From the NCBI RefSeq assembly GCF_026341125.1, contig NZ_JAPEOR010000003.1, positions 1,302,001 to 1,366,000 on the forward strand: DNA of 64,000 bases, in the 5' to 3' direction. A model generated the notes under the pieces. The model was not told where the DNA came from. It did not search any database and saw only the letters and a list, made by a program, of their open reading frames with translations. Positions 9,481-18,385 of this stretch are shown here, piece by piece. Each line of letters opens with the position of its first letter. The first letter of the stretch is position 1. Made by a program: the position numbers and the translations under genes. This DNA is from Streptomyces sp. NBC_01142. GTDB lineage: Bacteria > Actinomycetota > Actinomycetes > Streptomycetales > Streptomycetaceae.

Positions 9481-10766
9481 TTAGAGGACCATAACCACAC
9501 CGGCGGGGCATCCCGGTCCTTCGACAGATGCTCGACCTTCAACCGCATCAACGTCCCCTCGACCAACGGCAGTTCACCATCGTGGTCGAGCCAGGAGGAG
9601 CGGTGGGTGAGCCTTGGGTGGACCCGGTCCCACGCCTGGGTCTCGGCCTTGCCGTAGTTGGTCGTGTCCGTGACCGTGGTGATCGCGGGCTCGGGCCAGG
9701 TTTCCGGCTTGGTGAAGCGGAATTCCGGACCGTGCTTGGGCGGCCGGCCGTTGACGCCGTGCATCCTCGGCGGCTTCGGCAGACGCATCACGCGGTCGGA
9801 GCGGACCCGGCCGACCAGCTCGACCGGCAGGTCGCGCAGGACCCAGGCCAGGCGGGTGACGTCGTAGCCCGCGTCGCTGACGACCACGATATGCGGGTCC
9901 CCGGTCTGCCACTGGCCTGCGGCGATGAGCCGCTCGACGACACCCCTCAACTGGGCGGCGGTGATCGCGGTCGCGTCGTCCGCAGGGCCGAGCCGCACCG
10001 CGTCCAGGATCGCGGTCCAGGACGTGGCACCCGGCTCCAGCACGGCCACGAAGGAGTAGGGCCAGCCCGGAATGAACTGCGACGCCGTCTTCGCCCGGCC
10101 GTAGACGTGGCAGAACAGCCGCTCCGCCGAACACGGCGCGTCCGAACGAAGCCACGGCGACACATCGACCGCCAGCACCAGGCGCCCGCCGTCGAAACGC
10201 GGCAGCGACAGCCCGGCCAGCAACGCCCGCAGCCGACCGACGTCGAGCCGGCCGTGGTTCAAGCCGCCGTACATCGCTCCGTGCCCACGACGATGCTCGG
10301 GCAACAGCGTCAAGTCCACCGGGGACTTCACCGCACCGTCCGCACACAGCACCGCGTCCGCCAACTCGAACAACTCGTCGCGCCGAGCGGTCAGACACTC
10401 GTAGAACTCTCCCCGGAAGCGTGACGCTTCCGCGAACGCTTCCCTCCGGACAGCATCAGGCAGCAGACTCACCCTCACGGCCTTCGTCGTGGTCACGTGC
10501 ACCTTGGTCGGAGCACATGATCAGGCGAAGGCCGCCCCCGCGTCCGGCGAATCCCCAGGTGAGCGACTCAGTTCGAGACACCATTCGAGACCGGAAGATA
10601 AAGAACAAGCTGAGAAGCCGTTGCTATACCGATCATGGAGTCTGTCGATCGAACGGGAGTCTCGATCGGGGGATCGCGGGCCCTGCCCGGCATGAGAGCA
10701 GGGCCTGGCGGTATACGGGGAAAATCCAGGGGATCGGACGGCCGCGCGCTGCTACGGTCGGGCGCC

Positions 10767-11270
10767 ATGAGCTGGCTTCCCGATGACTTCGTCCACCCCG
10801 TCCTGGTACCGCTGCCGGGCGGTGGTCACCACCTGCGGCCGATCCGGGAGGCGGACACCCCGCTCGACTATCCGGCTGTGATGGGTTCGCGCGAGCGGCT
10901 GTGGACCATCTTCGGCCCGGCCTGGGGCTGGCCCGCGGCCACCATGACCTACGAGGCCGACAAGGCCGACCTGTTGCGGCACGAGAAGGAGATCGCCGCA
11001 CACCAGTCTTTCAATTATGCGCTGTTCGACGCGGCGGAGACAGCTCTACTCGGCTGCGTCTACATCGACCCACCGGAGAGGGCCGGCGCGGACGGCGAGA
11101 TCTCCTGGTGGGTGGTGGACGAGCTGGTGGGCAGCAAGGTCGAGCAGGCCCTCGACGCGCTGGTGCCGCAGTGGATCGCCGCCGACTGGCCGTTCGAGCA
11201 GCCGCGCTTCATCGGCCGCGAGATCTCCTGGTCGGACTGGCTCGCCCTGCCGGAGCATCCCGACGGGTAA
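10767..11270 (+). CDS. GNAT-like acetyltransferase domain protein
   Basis: A 167-residue soluble protein. The N-terminal half reads as a GNAT-type beginning (PLPGGGHHLRPIREADTPLDYPAVMGS). The centre, FNYALFDAAETALLGCVYIDPP followed by ADGEISWWVVDE, matches the beta4-beta5 core of this fold, but a clear acetyl-CoA loop (Q/RxxGxG/A) is not evident. The substrate is unknown. ATG at 10767 is the first sensible start. It stands alone between IS debris on both sides. The flanks (10646-10681 and 11303-11337) share a diverged direct repeat beginning GATCGAAC, so the gene may have been carried in with mobile DNA. Family assignment is moderate. Confidence 0.7.
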   Translation: MSWLPDDFVHPVLVPLPGGGHHLRPIREADTPLDYPAVMGSRERLWTIFGPAWGWPAATMTYEADKADLLRHEKEIAAHQSFNYALFDAAETALLGCVYIDPPERAGADGEISWWVVDELVGSKVEQALDALVPQWIAADWPFEQPRFIGREISWSDWLALPEHPDG

Positions 11271-11643
11271 GTAGCTTTTGTCGTACTGCTCTTGGGACTT
11301 GGTGATCGAACAGCCGTCTCGATTGGGTGGTCGTCGGGTGCTCGGTGCATGCGAGGAGGGCCTCCTGAACAGCTCGCTGGTGTCGAATCACCGAGCATCA
11401 GGAGGCCCTGGTGTCGCAGTCTTGCGTGCCGATGCCCGTGCAGTCCACCGCGGGCACTCGGGAGTGTGACTGTCTGGCTCACCGGTTCGGAAACGCTGCC
11501 GACAATCGCCTGCGAGACCGTCGGTATCCGTCGGACATGACGGACGCGGAGTGGGCGGCGGTCCGGCCGCTGCTGCCGGTGCCGGGGTGGTTGCGCGGTC
11601 GGGGAGGACAGCCCGAGGGCTACTGCCACCGTCAGATGCTGGA

Positions 11644-13387
11644 CCAATGCCCCGAAGTTAAGGGCCTGTTGCCGGTGTCAAGGTGCGCGAGATACGGGAA
11701 GGGCCTCTGCTATCCAGGGGATCGACCAAGATCTTCCTGAGAAAGCAGAGGCCCGGTGGCTCAGTCTGTCATGCGCGCAACCGACGTGTTCGCGCCTGGA
11801 CATATCGGTGAGTTGACGCAGGTCATCCCACCCGAGTTGGTGGATGCGGTGCTGGACGAGACCGGAGCCCGAGAGCGGCGGCTACGGAGCCTCCCCTCGC
11901 GCGTCGGGGTGTACTTCGTGCTCGCACTCGGCCTGTTCGAGCATCTGGGTGCCGGAATGGTGTGGGGCAAGCTCGTGGCCGGGCTCGCCGCTGTCGTGCC
12001 GCGGCCGTCAGAGAAGGCACTTCGTGATCTGCGTCGGCGGGTCGGCGTGGCCCCGCTCAAGCGGCTGTTCGACGTGCTGGCCGGCCCGCTGGCTCAGCCG
12101 TCCACACCTGGAGTGCGCTACCGACGCTGGCGCACGGTCGCCTTCGACGGCTGCGGGAGCTTGAACGTCCCCGACCACGAGCGCAACCGGTCCTGGCTCG
12201 GCCGCACCGAGCGCCGCCACGGTCCGGCAGGCTACCCCCGGATCATGCTCATGACCCTGTGCGAGACCGGCACACGCGGCCTCATCGCCGCAGACTTCGG
12301 CCCCGCGACCAAGGGCGAGGCCGACTACGCCCACGACCTGGTCGGCCACCTGAGCTCGGACATGCTCCTCCTGGCGGATCGCGCCTTCGACAGCAATGAA
12401 CTACTCGCAGACATCGCGGCTCAAGGGGCGCAATTCCTGATTCGCGCCACCAGCGTCCGACGCCCACCAGTGCTGGCGCTACTGCCCGGCGGCTCCTACT
12501 TGACGCGGATCGCAGGCCTCTCGTTGCGGATGATCGAGGCCGAGATCCGCTCCCGCACCGCCGACGGCGGCGACTTCGGCGGAACCTACCGCCTGCTGAC
12601 CACGCTCACCGACCATCGCACCGATCCCGCCGACCACCTGGTGCGTCTCTATCACGAACGCTGGGAGATCGAGATCACCTACCTGGCGCTCCGTCACACT
12701 CTACTCAAGGGCCGAGTTCTCCGATCGAAGGACCCAGTGGGCCTCGAGCAGGAAATGTGGGGACTTCTCACGCTCTACCAAGCCTTGCGCTCGGTGATGG
12801 TGACCGCGGTGGAGACAACGCCCGGCTGCGACCCGGACCGGGCCGGCTTCACCGTCGCTCTGGAGGCCGCCCGTGACGCGATCGTCAGCCTCATCGGAAC
12901 GACCTCAGCGTCGGGGCCGAGTAACGGCTCCGACCTGGTGGGACACATCGGCGCCCGCGTCCTGCAGGCGCTGCTTCCCAGGCGCCGAATGCGGCTGTCC
13001 GCCCGCATCGTCAAGTGCGGAACCTCCCGCTACAACATCTGGAATCGTGACGGTCGCCCCCGCGGCAGCACACCGATCACCGGCATCGCGATCACCGTGC
13101 ACCCACCGTCCCTGTCCAGTGCGCACGATCCAGACCAGGCTCCCACGGGCCGTTGGGGCCGGGTCTGCCAGATCCTGGCCGCGAACTCCAACAAGGCCAT
13201 GCACGCCCGTGACATCACACTGCGTCTCGACCTCGCCAACTCCGGACTCCCCCTGAGCCGCCTCAATGCACAACTCTGCTACTGGGCCCGCAACGGCCGG
13301 CTCATCCGCACCGCACCGAGCACCTACAAGATCACCTTCCCCGATCCCTTGACACCGGCAACAGGCCCTTAACTTCGGGGCATTGGA
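11644..13387. mobile_element. IS4-family element with 39-bp terminal repeats
   Basis: A perfect inverted repeat of about 39 bp (from 11644, outer bases CCAATGCCCCGAAG; right copy 13348-13386) bounds a single transposase gene. The flanks GATGCTGGAC and GATGATCGAC agree at 8 of 10 positions and may be a decayed 10-bp target duplication, within the range known for IS4-type elements. The element sits inside an older IS5-type transposase gene. Confidence 0.85.
11756..13372 (+). CDS. IS4-family transposase
   Basis: A 538-residue protein with the IS4 N-terminal domain (IGELTQVIPPELVDAVLDETGARERRLRSLPSRV in segments), then a DDE_Tnp_1 catalytic domain. TVAFDGCGSLNVPDHERN carries the first Asp, LLLADRAFDSNELL the second and LYHERWEIEITYLALRHTLLKG the YREK-like segment with the Glu. 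Full length for the family and unbroken, so probably active. GTG at 11756 begins MAQSVMRA shortly inside the left repeat. Confidence 0.9.
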   Translation: MAQSVMRATDVFAPGHIGELTQVIPPELVDAVLDETGARERRLRSLPSRVGVYFVLALGLFEHLGAGMVWGKLVAGLAAVVPRPSEKALRDLRRRVGVAPLKRLFDVLAGPLAQPSTPGVRYRRWRTVAFDGCGSLNVPDHERNRSWLGRTERRHGPAGYPRIMLMTLCETGTRGLIAADFGPATKGEADYAHDLVGHLSSDMLLLADRAFDSNELLADIAAQGAQFLIRATSVRRPPVLALLPGGSYLTRIAGLSLRMIEAEIRSRTADGGDFGGTYRLLTTLTDHRTDPADHLVRLYHERWEIEITYLALRHTLLKGRVLRSKDPVGLEQEMWGLLTLYQALRSVMVTAVETTPGCDPDRAGFTVALEAARDAIVSLIGTTSASGPSNGSDLVGHIGARVLQALLPRRRMRLSARIVKCGTSRYNIWNRDGRPRGSTPITGIAITVHPPSLSSAHDPDQAPTGRWGRVCQILAANSNKAMHARDITLRLDLANSGLPLSRLNAQLCYWARNGRLIRTAPSTYKITFPDPLTPATGP

Positions 13388-13544
13388 TGATCGACGCGAT
13401 CCGGTATCTCGTGGACAACGGGATCAAGTGGCGAGCGATGCCGGTGGACTTCCCGGCCTGGGACCGGGTCACGCATTCTTCCGCCGATGGCGGGAGACCG
13501 GGCTGATCGCCGAGTTCCACGACCGGCTGCGCGGGAAGGTCCAA

Positions 13545-14500
13545 GTCGACCCATTCGTTGACGGCGGGGGTGACGGGCCCGTCGGCCATCTGCGTGATGT
13601 GGACTTCGCCGTCACCTGCTCACCCAGCTCGACCACGACACCCGGGCCGACCACCTCGCCCGCCACAAAACCGCCACCCCCAAGAGCGACTGCGCCCGAT
13701 CCTGACCATGCTCTGCGAGGAGGAATTCGCGCAGCCCTTGGCTGACGCCATCTACGCGCCCGGGCCCGCAATCGACCGCCTCACCACACCCGGCCCGCAC
13801 CGGTATCCAACTCCAACGGACCCTGGCTCTCGCCCGCGACAGCATCGGCGCCGCTGTCTACCTCAGCCGCTACTGCGAGGCTCACACGACGCACGATCAC
13901 CAACGGCCGCACCCTCTTCGATACTCTCGACCGCCTTGCCCCCAACGAACCCGTCTTCGACCTACGCGAATACTCCCCCCGCGTGGTCTGCTCTGCCGTA
14001 CCCATCACCATCGGCACCGACGCTGGCAGCCTCGCCCTGTCCCTGCCCCTCACCAGCGCCGGTCGCCTGAAGCCTGCGACCGAAGCCCTGGCACGCAAGT
14101 GCCCGTCCTGCTCACCCTCCTGCTTGCCGGTGCCCTCCCGCCCGACGGCCCGCAGGAAGAGACCAGCACGCTGCTCGACTCTGCGAACAGCGTCATCACG
14201 GCGGGCACCCTCGAACACCTGCGCAGCATCTTCCGTACTCCACTCACCGCGAAGGCCATCCAACAGGCGGCGCTCTCGCCCACGCCAGGCCCCCACCTGG
14301 CCACCGAAGCTGCAAGCTCCGCCCTCTACCTGTTCGATGCCGCACCGGTCCCCACCGATGCGATGGAGCAGCCCTGTCTCGCCCTTCCGCACACCTACAC
14401 AACACCCACATCGACAACCGCGGGTGAACTCCCCCACCCACTCGATCATTCCTGGAGCCACCAGGCCCCGGCCGACGGGCTTCTCGTCTTCCGCACATGA
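13545..14500 (+). pseudogene. Rearranged remnant of an IclR-type regulator
   Basis: Pieces that look like one IclR-type protein occur out of order and in several frames. On the minus strand at about 13613-13545 is GDGEVHITQMADGPVTPAVNEWVD. On the plus strand follow LLTQLDHDTRADHLARHKTA (13612-13680), an unplaced piece (13690-13797), RIQLQRTLALARDSIGAAVYLSRY-like sequence (13798-13880), RTITNGRTLFDTLDRLAPN and VFDLREYSPRVVCSAVPITIG (13887-14100), then in another frame VPVLLTLLLAGALPPDG and a C-terminal part ending at 14500. The logical protein order would place the GAAVYLSRY piece before the GDGEV piece. This implies a short inversion plus displacement and frameshifts. Assignment to IclR is from the effector-domain-like pattern and is tentative. 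Confidence 0.5.
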
Positions 14501-14789
14501 GATCTGTCCAACACTCGGCTCCTGCAGGGCGAAAGACATATGTCGACTGGTCGCTTGGGCACGGCGCCCGCCAAGATCTGGCCACCGACCCCGCCGGCAC
14601 CGCGCCTATTCACGGCTTCCTTCTCAGCCCGCAACGAGGCCGAACAGTGCGGCATCGTCGGCGAACCGCCCACCTCCCGGGCCCAGCGAGCCTTCGTTAC
14701 AGTCGAGGTGACGCTCTGCGAGGCCGCGCTTAATAGAAGCGGTCCTTGGGACCGCGTTCGAGATCTTGCATCTGCGAGAGAATCGGCTG

Positions 14790-15194
14790 GTGACTGGATT
14801 CATCGACCGTGCTCGGTCCCTTGAGGAGCTTGAACGTGAACGCTGGCAGGCTCCCCCAGCCGATGCCACCCGTCTCGTTGCGACGGTGCATGCCCTGCGA
14901 AGTCGGCCGATCGGGACTCTGACCGTTGAGGACCTGCGGCTGCTGATCGGGCAGGATGTTGGGCTACTGGTGCTTCTTCCGTTCGCGGTCGAGGTGCTTC
15001 GTGACAACCCGCTGGCCGAAGGCGATATGTACGAGGGCGACCTGCTGTCCGCGGTCCTGACCAGGAGCCCGACAGTCTGGGGCGCTCACCCGGAGCTCGC
15101 AAACCAACTGAACGTCATCGTCGGCGGCCTCACCGACCTATCGCCGGACCTACGAAGCGTGGTCGAGGAGTTCGCCGCCGTCCAGGACTCCTGA
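14790..15194 (+). CDS. Contact-dependent growth inhibition immunity-like protein (CdiI_2-like)
   Basis: About 134 residues, soluble, resembling actinobacterial proteins annotated as contact-dependent growth inhibition system immunity proteins. Typical blocks are SLEELERERWQAPPADATRLVATVHALRSRPI in part, GTLTVEDLRLLIGQDVGL and PLAEGDMYEGDLLSAVL. Such proteins would act in the cytoplasm by binding a cognate toxin. No toxin or large secreted protein gene is adjacent, so it is an orphan or serves another role. GTG at 14790 gives the best N-terminus; TTG at 14766 is an alternative. The upstream stretch 14501-14765 shows no recognisable gene. Confidence 0.65.
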   Translation: MTGFIDRARSLEELERERWQAPPADATRLVATVHALRSRPIGTLTVEDLRLLIGQDVGLLVLLPFAVEVLRDNPLAEGDMYEGDLLSAVLTRSPTVWGAHPELANQLNVIVGGLTDLSPDLRSVVEEFAAVQDS

Positions 15195-15243
15195 CGCCTG
15201 GGGGTGCCTGACCGTCTACTACGGAGCTGTCCGCCGGAGAGGC

Positions 15244-15325
15244 CGTGGTCCTGACCGTTTGGCCGGGCGTCCTCGGGTGAGCCGGCGGACCATGATGCCG
15301 ATCATCGCCCAGGGTCCCGGGCTTG
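15244..15325 (-). pseudogene. C-terminal fragment of an IS5-family transposase
   Basis: On the minus strand the translation IGIMVRRLTRGRPAKRSGPRPL matches the C-terminal end of IS5 transposases such as the one at 8607-9461 (ILRRLTRGRPA...GPRPL). Nothing else of the element is left. Confidence 0.7.
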
Positions 15326-15369
15326 CCGTGGGCGGGCGACGGCAGGGGGCGCCTTTGCTGCGGCTGCCG

Positions 15370-16128
15370 TTAGGCTGCGTGGTTGTCCGTGCGGGTAGCG
15401 ATTCGCCCGGCTGCTTTGAGCCGGGACAGACGGTGGTGTTCCCGGGCGGCCCACCGTCGGACCCGCTTGGGTTCCAGCGCGGTGCCGTGTCCGACGTGGA
15501 GTCTGGTGGGGTTGAGGGCGAGCATCTTTCGCAGGCTGGCGAGGTTGTGCAATGGGTCGTCGTGGAAGGGAGGGTTGGCCGGGCGGCCCGGGATGAGGCC
15601 CATGAAGGAGTTGGCGATCAGGTCGCCGGCGACGAGGTCTCCTTGGTCGGTAAGCACGGAGATCGACCCGGCGGTGTGTCCGGGGGTGGGCATGATGCGC
15701 GCTGCGATCCCGAAGTCCTCCAGGGCTGTCTCACCGCGGACGAGTGCGTCGGGTTCGAGCGGTTCGGCCTGGACGTGCAGGTTCTTGTTCCTGGACATGA
15801 GGCGGCCCATCGGCCCGGTGGGCAGGTACGGTTCGCGGACCCGGCCGGTGCGGAAAGGTCCTAGGTCCGCGATGTGGCCTGCCACCGGTGCCCCGGTCAG
15901 GCGGTGCAGTTCGGCGGCGGAGCCGAAGTGGTCGATGTGGCCGTGGGTGATGACGATCAGCGAGATGTCGGTCGGGTCCACGCCGTGCGCGGCGATCTGC
16001 TCGTAGATCCTTTGCCCGCTTCCGGGCGTCCCGGCGTCAACGATGACGGGCCGTCGGCCCAGCAGCAGGTAGGCGTTGATGCTGTGCCGGCCCATGACCG
16101 GGATGGGGACGACCTTGGTTTGGGACAC
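15370..16128 (-). CDS. MBL-fold metallo-hydrolase
   Basis: A 252-residue metallo-beta-lactamase-fold hydrolase. The zinc motif THGHIDH gives H62, H64, D66 and H67. Further ligand positions are in PTPGHTAGSIS, DQGDLVAGDLIAN and LHVGHGTALEP. The N-terminus SINAYLLLGRRPVIVDAG is typical of the broad YcbL/GloB-like group; the substrate is unknown. GTG at 16128 has a purine-rich stretch (GGGAGA) upstream. It follows the GlxA-type regulator on the same strand after 99 bases, suggesting co-transcription or local regulation. Confidence 0.88.
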   Translation of the reverse strand: MSQTKVVPIPVMGRHSINAYLLLGRRPVIVDAGTPGSGQRIYEQIAAHGVDPTDISLIVITHGHIDHFGSAAELHRLTGAPVAGHIADLGPFRTGRVREPYLPTGPMGRLMSRNKNLHVQAEPLEPDALVRGETALEDFGIAARIMPTPGHTAGSISVLTDQGDLVAGDLIANSFMGLIPGRPANPPFHDDPLHNLASLRKMLALNPTRLHVGHGTALEPKRVRRWAAREHHRLSRLKAAGRIATRTDNHAA

Positions 16129-16227
16129 AGTTTTCTCCCTGGTGGTGTCGTGGTGTTCGTGCGGGCGTGGCTGCGTTCCGCCGGGCGGTGGTGTGCGCGG
16201 CGGGTGAGCGGTCGGTGGATGCGTGGG

Positions 16228-17205
16228 CTAGCGGAAGCGGCGCCGGTATTCAGCGGGGGTGGTCCCCAAGCGACGCTGGAAGGAGCGGTGCAGGGTCTCC
16301 ACTGAGCCGAGGCCGCTGATGGCGGCGATCTCTGGCAGGCTGCGGTCGCTCTCCTGGAGCAATCGGCGGGCGGCCTCCAGTCGGGCGGACTCGACGTAGG
16401 CAGCCGGTGTGGTGGCGGTGCGCTGGCGGAACAGTCGTGAAAAGTGGCGCACGCTCAGATGTAGTCGTGCGGCAAGGGCTTCGGCGGAGAGGTCTTCGGT
16501 GAGGTGCTCGCCGATCCACACGCGCAGGTCGTCGATGTGGTCGCCGGTGACGGTCGGAACGGCGAGCGGGACACTGAACTGGCTTTGGCCGCCGGAGCGT
16601 TTGACGTACATGACCATCATCCGGGCGGTGGCCAGGGCGAGATCCTGGCCATGGTCCTCGGCGACCATCGCCAGTGCCATGTCCATCCCCGATGTGACAC
16701 CGGCGCAGGTCCACACACGGCCGGCACGGATGAAGATCGGGTCCGGATCGACGGCGACCCTTGGGTTATCGGCGGCCAACCGCGCGGCCGTGAGCCAGTG
16801 CGTCGTGGCGGACACGCCGTCCAGCAGGCCCGCCGCGGCCAGCAGGTGCGCGCCCGCGCAGATCGAGCCCATCCGGTGGGTTCGGGGCGCCGCTTCACGC
16901 AGCCAGTCGATGATCCCGCTGTCGAGCACCGGCTCCACACCCTCCCGGCCCACGGTGACCGCGCCCGACACCAGCAACGTGTCCACGTAGCCGTCCACCT
17001 CTTGCAGCGTCAGATCGGCCATCAGCCGGACGCCACTGGAGGTGACCACCGGTCCGCCGTCGGCCGTCGCGATCCGTACGACGTATCCGGGCTCACCGGC
17101 ATCGGCGACCCGTGTGGCGACCGAGAACACCTCGGCCGGACCCGTGACGTCGAGCAGTTCGACGCCGGGGAAGGCCGCGATGACGACTCTGTGCGGTTGG
17201 AGCAT
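16228..17205 (-). CDS. GlxA-family AraC-type transcriptional regulator
   Basis: A 325-residue regulator. The N-terminal DJ-1/PfpI amidase-like domain (residues about 5-180) contains the nucleophile-elbow motif GSICAGAHLLAAAGLLDG. A C-terminal AraC HTH pair follows (about 225-320), with LSAEALAARLHLSVRHFSRLFRQ as the first helix-turn-helix and GLGSVETLHRSFQRRLGTTPAEYRRRF at the end. It probably binds DNA and a small ligand in the cytoplasm, with the adjacent MBL hydrolase as a natural target. ATG at 17205 begins MLQPHRVVIAAFPGVELLDVTGP, the standard family start. Confidence 0.93.
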   Translation of the reverse strand: MLQPHRVVIAAFPGVELLDVTGPAEVFSVATRVADAGEPGYVVRIATADGGPVVTSSGVRLMADLTLQEVDGYVDTLLVSGAVTVGREGVEPVLDSGIIDWLREAAPRTHRMGSICAGAHLLAAAGLLDGVSATTHWLTAARLAADNPRVAVDPDPIFIRAGRVWTCAGVTSGMDMALAMVAEDHGQDLALATARMMVMYVKRSGGQSQFSVPLAVPTVTGDHIDDLRVWIGEHLTEDLSAEALAARLHLSVRHFSRLFRQRTATTPAAYVESARLEAARRLLQESDRSLPEIAAISGLGSVETLHRSFQRRLGTTPAEYRRRFR

Positions 17206-17453
17206 GCGCTGATCATTCCGCCACGGGCTCGATGGCCGCAATGACGACTTTCTGTCAGATCCGGCCATTGGACGGCAGCCAGGCGGTGGGATGAGCCCAT
17301 CGAGCACCGACGCCAAGAACGCCCATGCCCTCCAGGCCCGCTCGACCCGCCGGGGGCCAGCACCCGCCACATCGTTGCAATATCAACCAACTCAGGCGAA
17401 GAGCAGCAGTGAGGAAAATTCAGGCTCTGACCGGACTTCCGTGAAGCCAGTGA

Positions 17454-17873
17454 TCAGGAAGGCTGCGGAGAGAGCCACGGCCGGCCGTCAGGTGCCGCAG
17501 CGGGACGGTCGGCCAGTACGTAATCGCAGTACTCGTCACCGGCCATGGACTCATTTACCCAGCGTTCGCGTACGGCTCCGGTCCTGGTTTCGGCAGCGTC
17601 CAAAGCAGCAAGCGGATCGTTCGCGGTTGCTAGAAGGAGGCCGAAGTCCTCTTCCTCGCTGTCAAACAACGGTGGCAGCGAATCCAGGTCACCAGTAAGG
17701 GGTTCGCAGTCGAGAGCGGAGTGCAGGTAGACCTCGCAAGTGCCTTGGTTGGGCCGTATCTCGACCCAGCAGATTCCGGGCCGCTCGGCGCTTCCAGACG
17801 GTCCGAGGAACTGCTCGACGGCACACCCCCGCTTGAGGGCACCGAGGATGAGTGGTTCTGCCAGGTAGCGCAC
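17454..17873 (-). CDS. Hypothetical protein, 139 aa
   Basis: A small acidic soluble protein (MRYLAEPLILGALKRGCAVEQFLGP, then WVEIRPNQGTCEVYLHSALDC and a conserved-looking C-terminal stretch ERWVNESMAGDEYCDYVLADRP). Codon usage is typical for the replicon and the start follows a sensible N-terminus. No family was recognised. It is separated from the GlxA gene by an apparently non-coding 248 bases. Confidence 0.6.
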   Translation of the reverse strand: MRYLAEPLILGALKRGCAVEQFLGPSGSAERPGICWVEIRPNQGTCEVYLHSALDCEPLTGDLDSLPPLFDSEEEDFGLLLATANDPLAALDAAETRTGAVRERWVNESMAGDEYCDYVLADRPAAAPDGRPWLSPQPS

Positions 17874-17989
17874 GTCGGCAGACTACGGCGGGCATTGGCG
17901 AGCCAGCGCGCAGGTATAGGAGCAGGGCCCGGACGACCTTCCGGATGAGAGTTCGGAAGAGAGGAAGAAGTAGGGCCCGTTCAGCAAAG

Positions 17990-18021
17990 CGGCCGGTACC
18001 GCGTGACAGCGGTACCGGCCG
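17990..18021. terminator. Strong hairpin downstream of the dnaE-containing minus-strand genes
   Basis: A perfect 13-bp stem (CGGCCGGTACCGC / GCGGTACCGGCCG, loop GTGACA) lies directly after the stop of the small gene that follows dnaE. It fits an intrinsic-type terminator for minus-strand transcripts and is largely symmetrical. Confidence 0.75.
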
Positions 18022-18035
18022 TTCAAGGATCTGGA

Positions 18036-18385
18036 TCAGAGTTCTCCCCGCCGCCAACGTTCCTTTTCGTCGGCGAGCAGACTCTCGTCCACCGGGTCGC
18101 AGCTGTACGGACTCCACCCAGGCGGCGACGAGTTCGCCGAACACTTCGACGTTGGACAGGCTGACTTGGTCGTCTACCGCGAAGAGGGCCAGCAGCTCGT
18201 CCGCAGCCTGTTCACCGCGGTTGCACTCCGGGCCCAACACCGCTCCCCGAACGCCGTTCACGTCCTCGCCGCGGGCGTTCTTCCACGAGTGCGCGAACTG
18301 GGCCAGGAGCAGGCCCGGTCCGCCGCACGGCGAGCAGTTCGGCGGATCTGCGAGCTGGAGGACAATCTCCTCCTTCCAGCTCGCT
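18036..18385 (-). pseudogene. Small CxxC protein (DUF6300-like), apparently frameshifted
   Basis: The minus-strand frame gives SWKEEIVLQLADPPNCSPCGGPGLLLAQFAHSW in part, then VNGVRGAVLGPECNRGEQAADELLALFAVDDQ and FGELVAAWVESV. After about one inserted G (a GGTGG run near 18091-18096) the C-terminus DPVDESLLADEKERWRRGEL continues in another frame to a TGA at 18036-18038. CSPC and a later Cys suggest a zinc-ribbon-like site. The 5' end overlaps the 3' end of dnaE, and a good AAGGAGG lies there but no ATG or GTG follows it at the right distance. Either the gene is decayed or both anomalies are sequencing errors. DUF6300 is a recollection. Confidence 0.5.

Larger units (their letters stand above)
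5033..10502 (-). pseudogene. NF041680-family transposase gene interrupted by IS1182-, IS5- and IS701-type elements
   Basis: Three collinear minus-strand segments belong to one transposase. The N-terminal part (10502 to about 9484; GTG start) contains VDVSPWLRSDA and VVSDAGYDVTRLAW with likely catalytic Asps. A middle part (about 7147 to 6851) contains DRFWQAFLRRFDLEHTFRFAKQ. The C-terminal tail (5190 to 5033) contains GPGRPPGAKNKHRAPRYDVGK and stops at TAG 5033-5035. Splicing out the IS5 and IS701 copies rejoins PPVWLWSSKT-GATPDDVDRF in frame, which shows the gene was intact before those insertions. The family name is from memory of the conserved PGRPPG.KN tail. Non-functional in its present state. 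Confidence 0.85.
5019..10611. mobile_element. NF041680-type IS element, split by three later insertions
   Basis: A 16-bp perfect inverted repeat (AGCTTGTTCTTTATCT at 5019-5034; its complement at 10596-10611) marks the ends of an element whose transposase is encoded on the minus strand in three pieces. Removing the elements at about 5191-6850, 7152-8549 and 8553-9480 restores a single open transposase frame. The element is therefore the oldest insertion here, and the other three came later. Target duplication is obscured at the left by the IS5-type element that landed at its very end. Confidence 0.82.
11412..13545 (+). pseudogene. IS5-type transposase remnant split by an IS4 element
   Basis: The 5' piece (11412-11643) encodes the start of an IS5-type transposase (ECDCLAHRFGNAADN, then RRYPSDMTDAEWAAVRPLLPVP, ending HRQMLD). 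The 3' piece (13387-13545) continues IDAIRYLVDNGIKWRAMPVDFPAWDRV and, after a one-base shift, AFFRRWRETGLIAEFHDRLRGKV. The gene then stops matching and joins an unrelated gene fragment near 13545. It was thus hit by the IS4 insertion and also frameshifted and 3'-truncated. The same CDCLAHRFGNAAD segment recurs at about 26142-26180. Confidence 0.8.
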
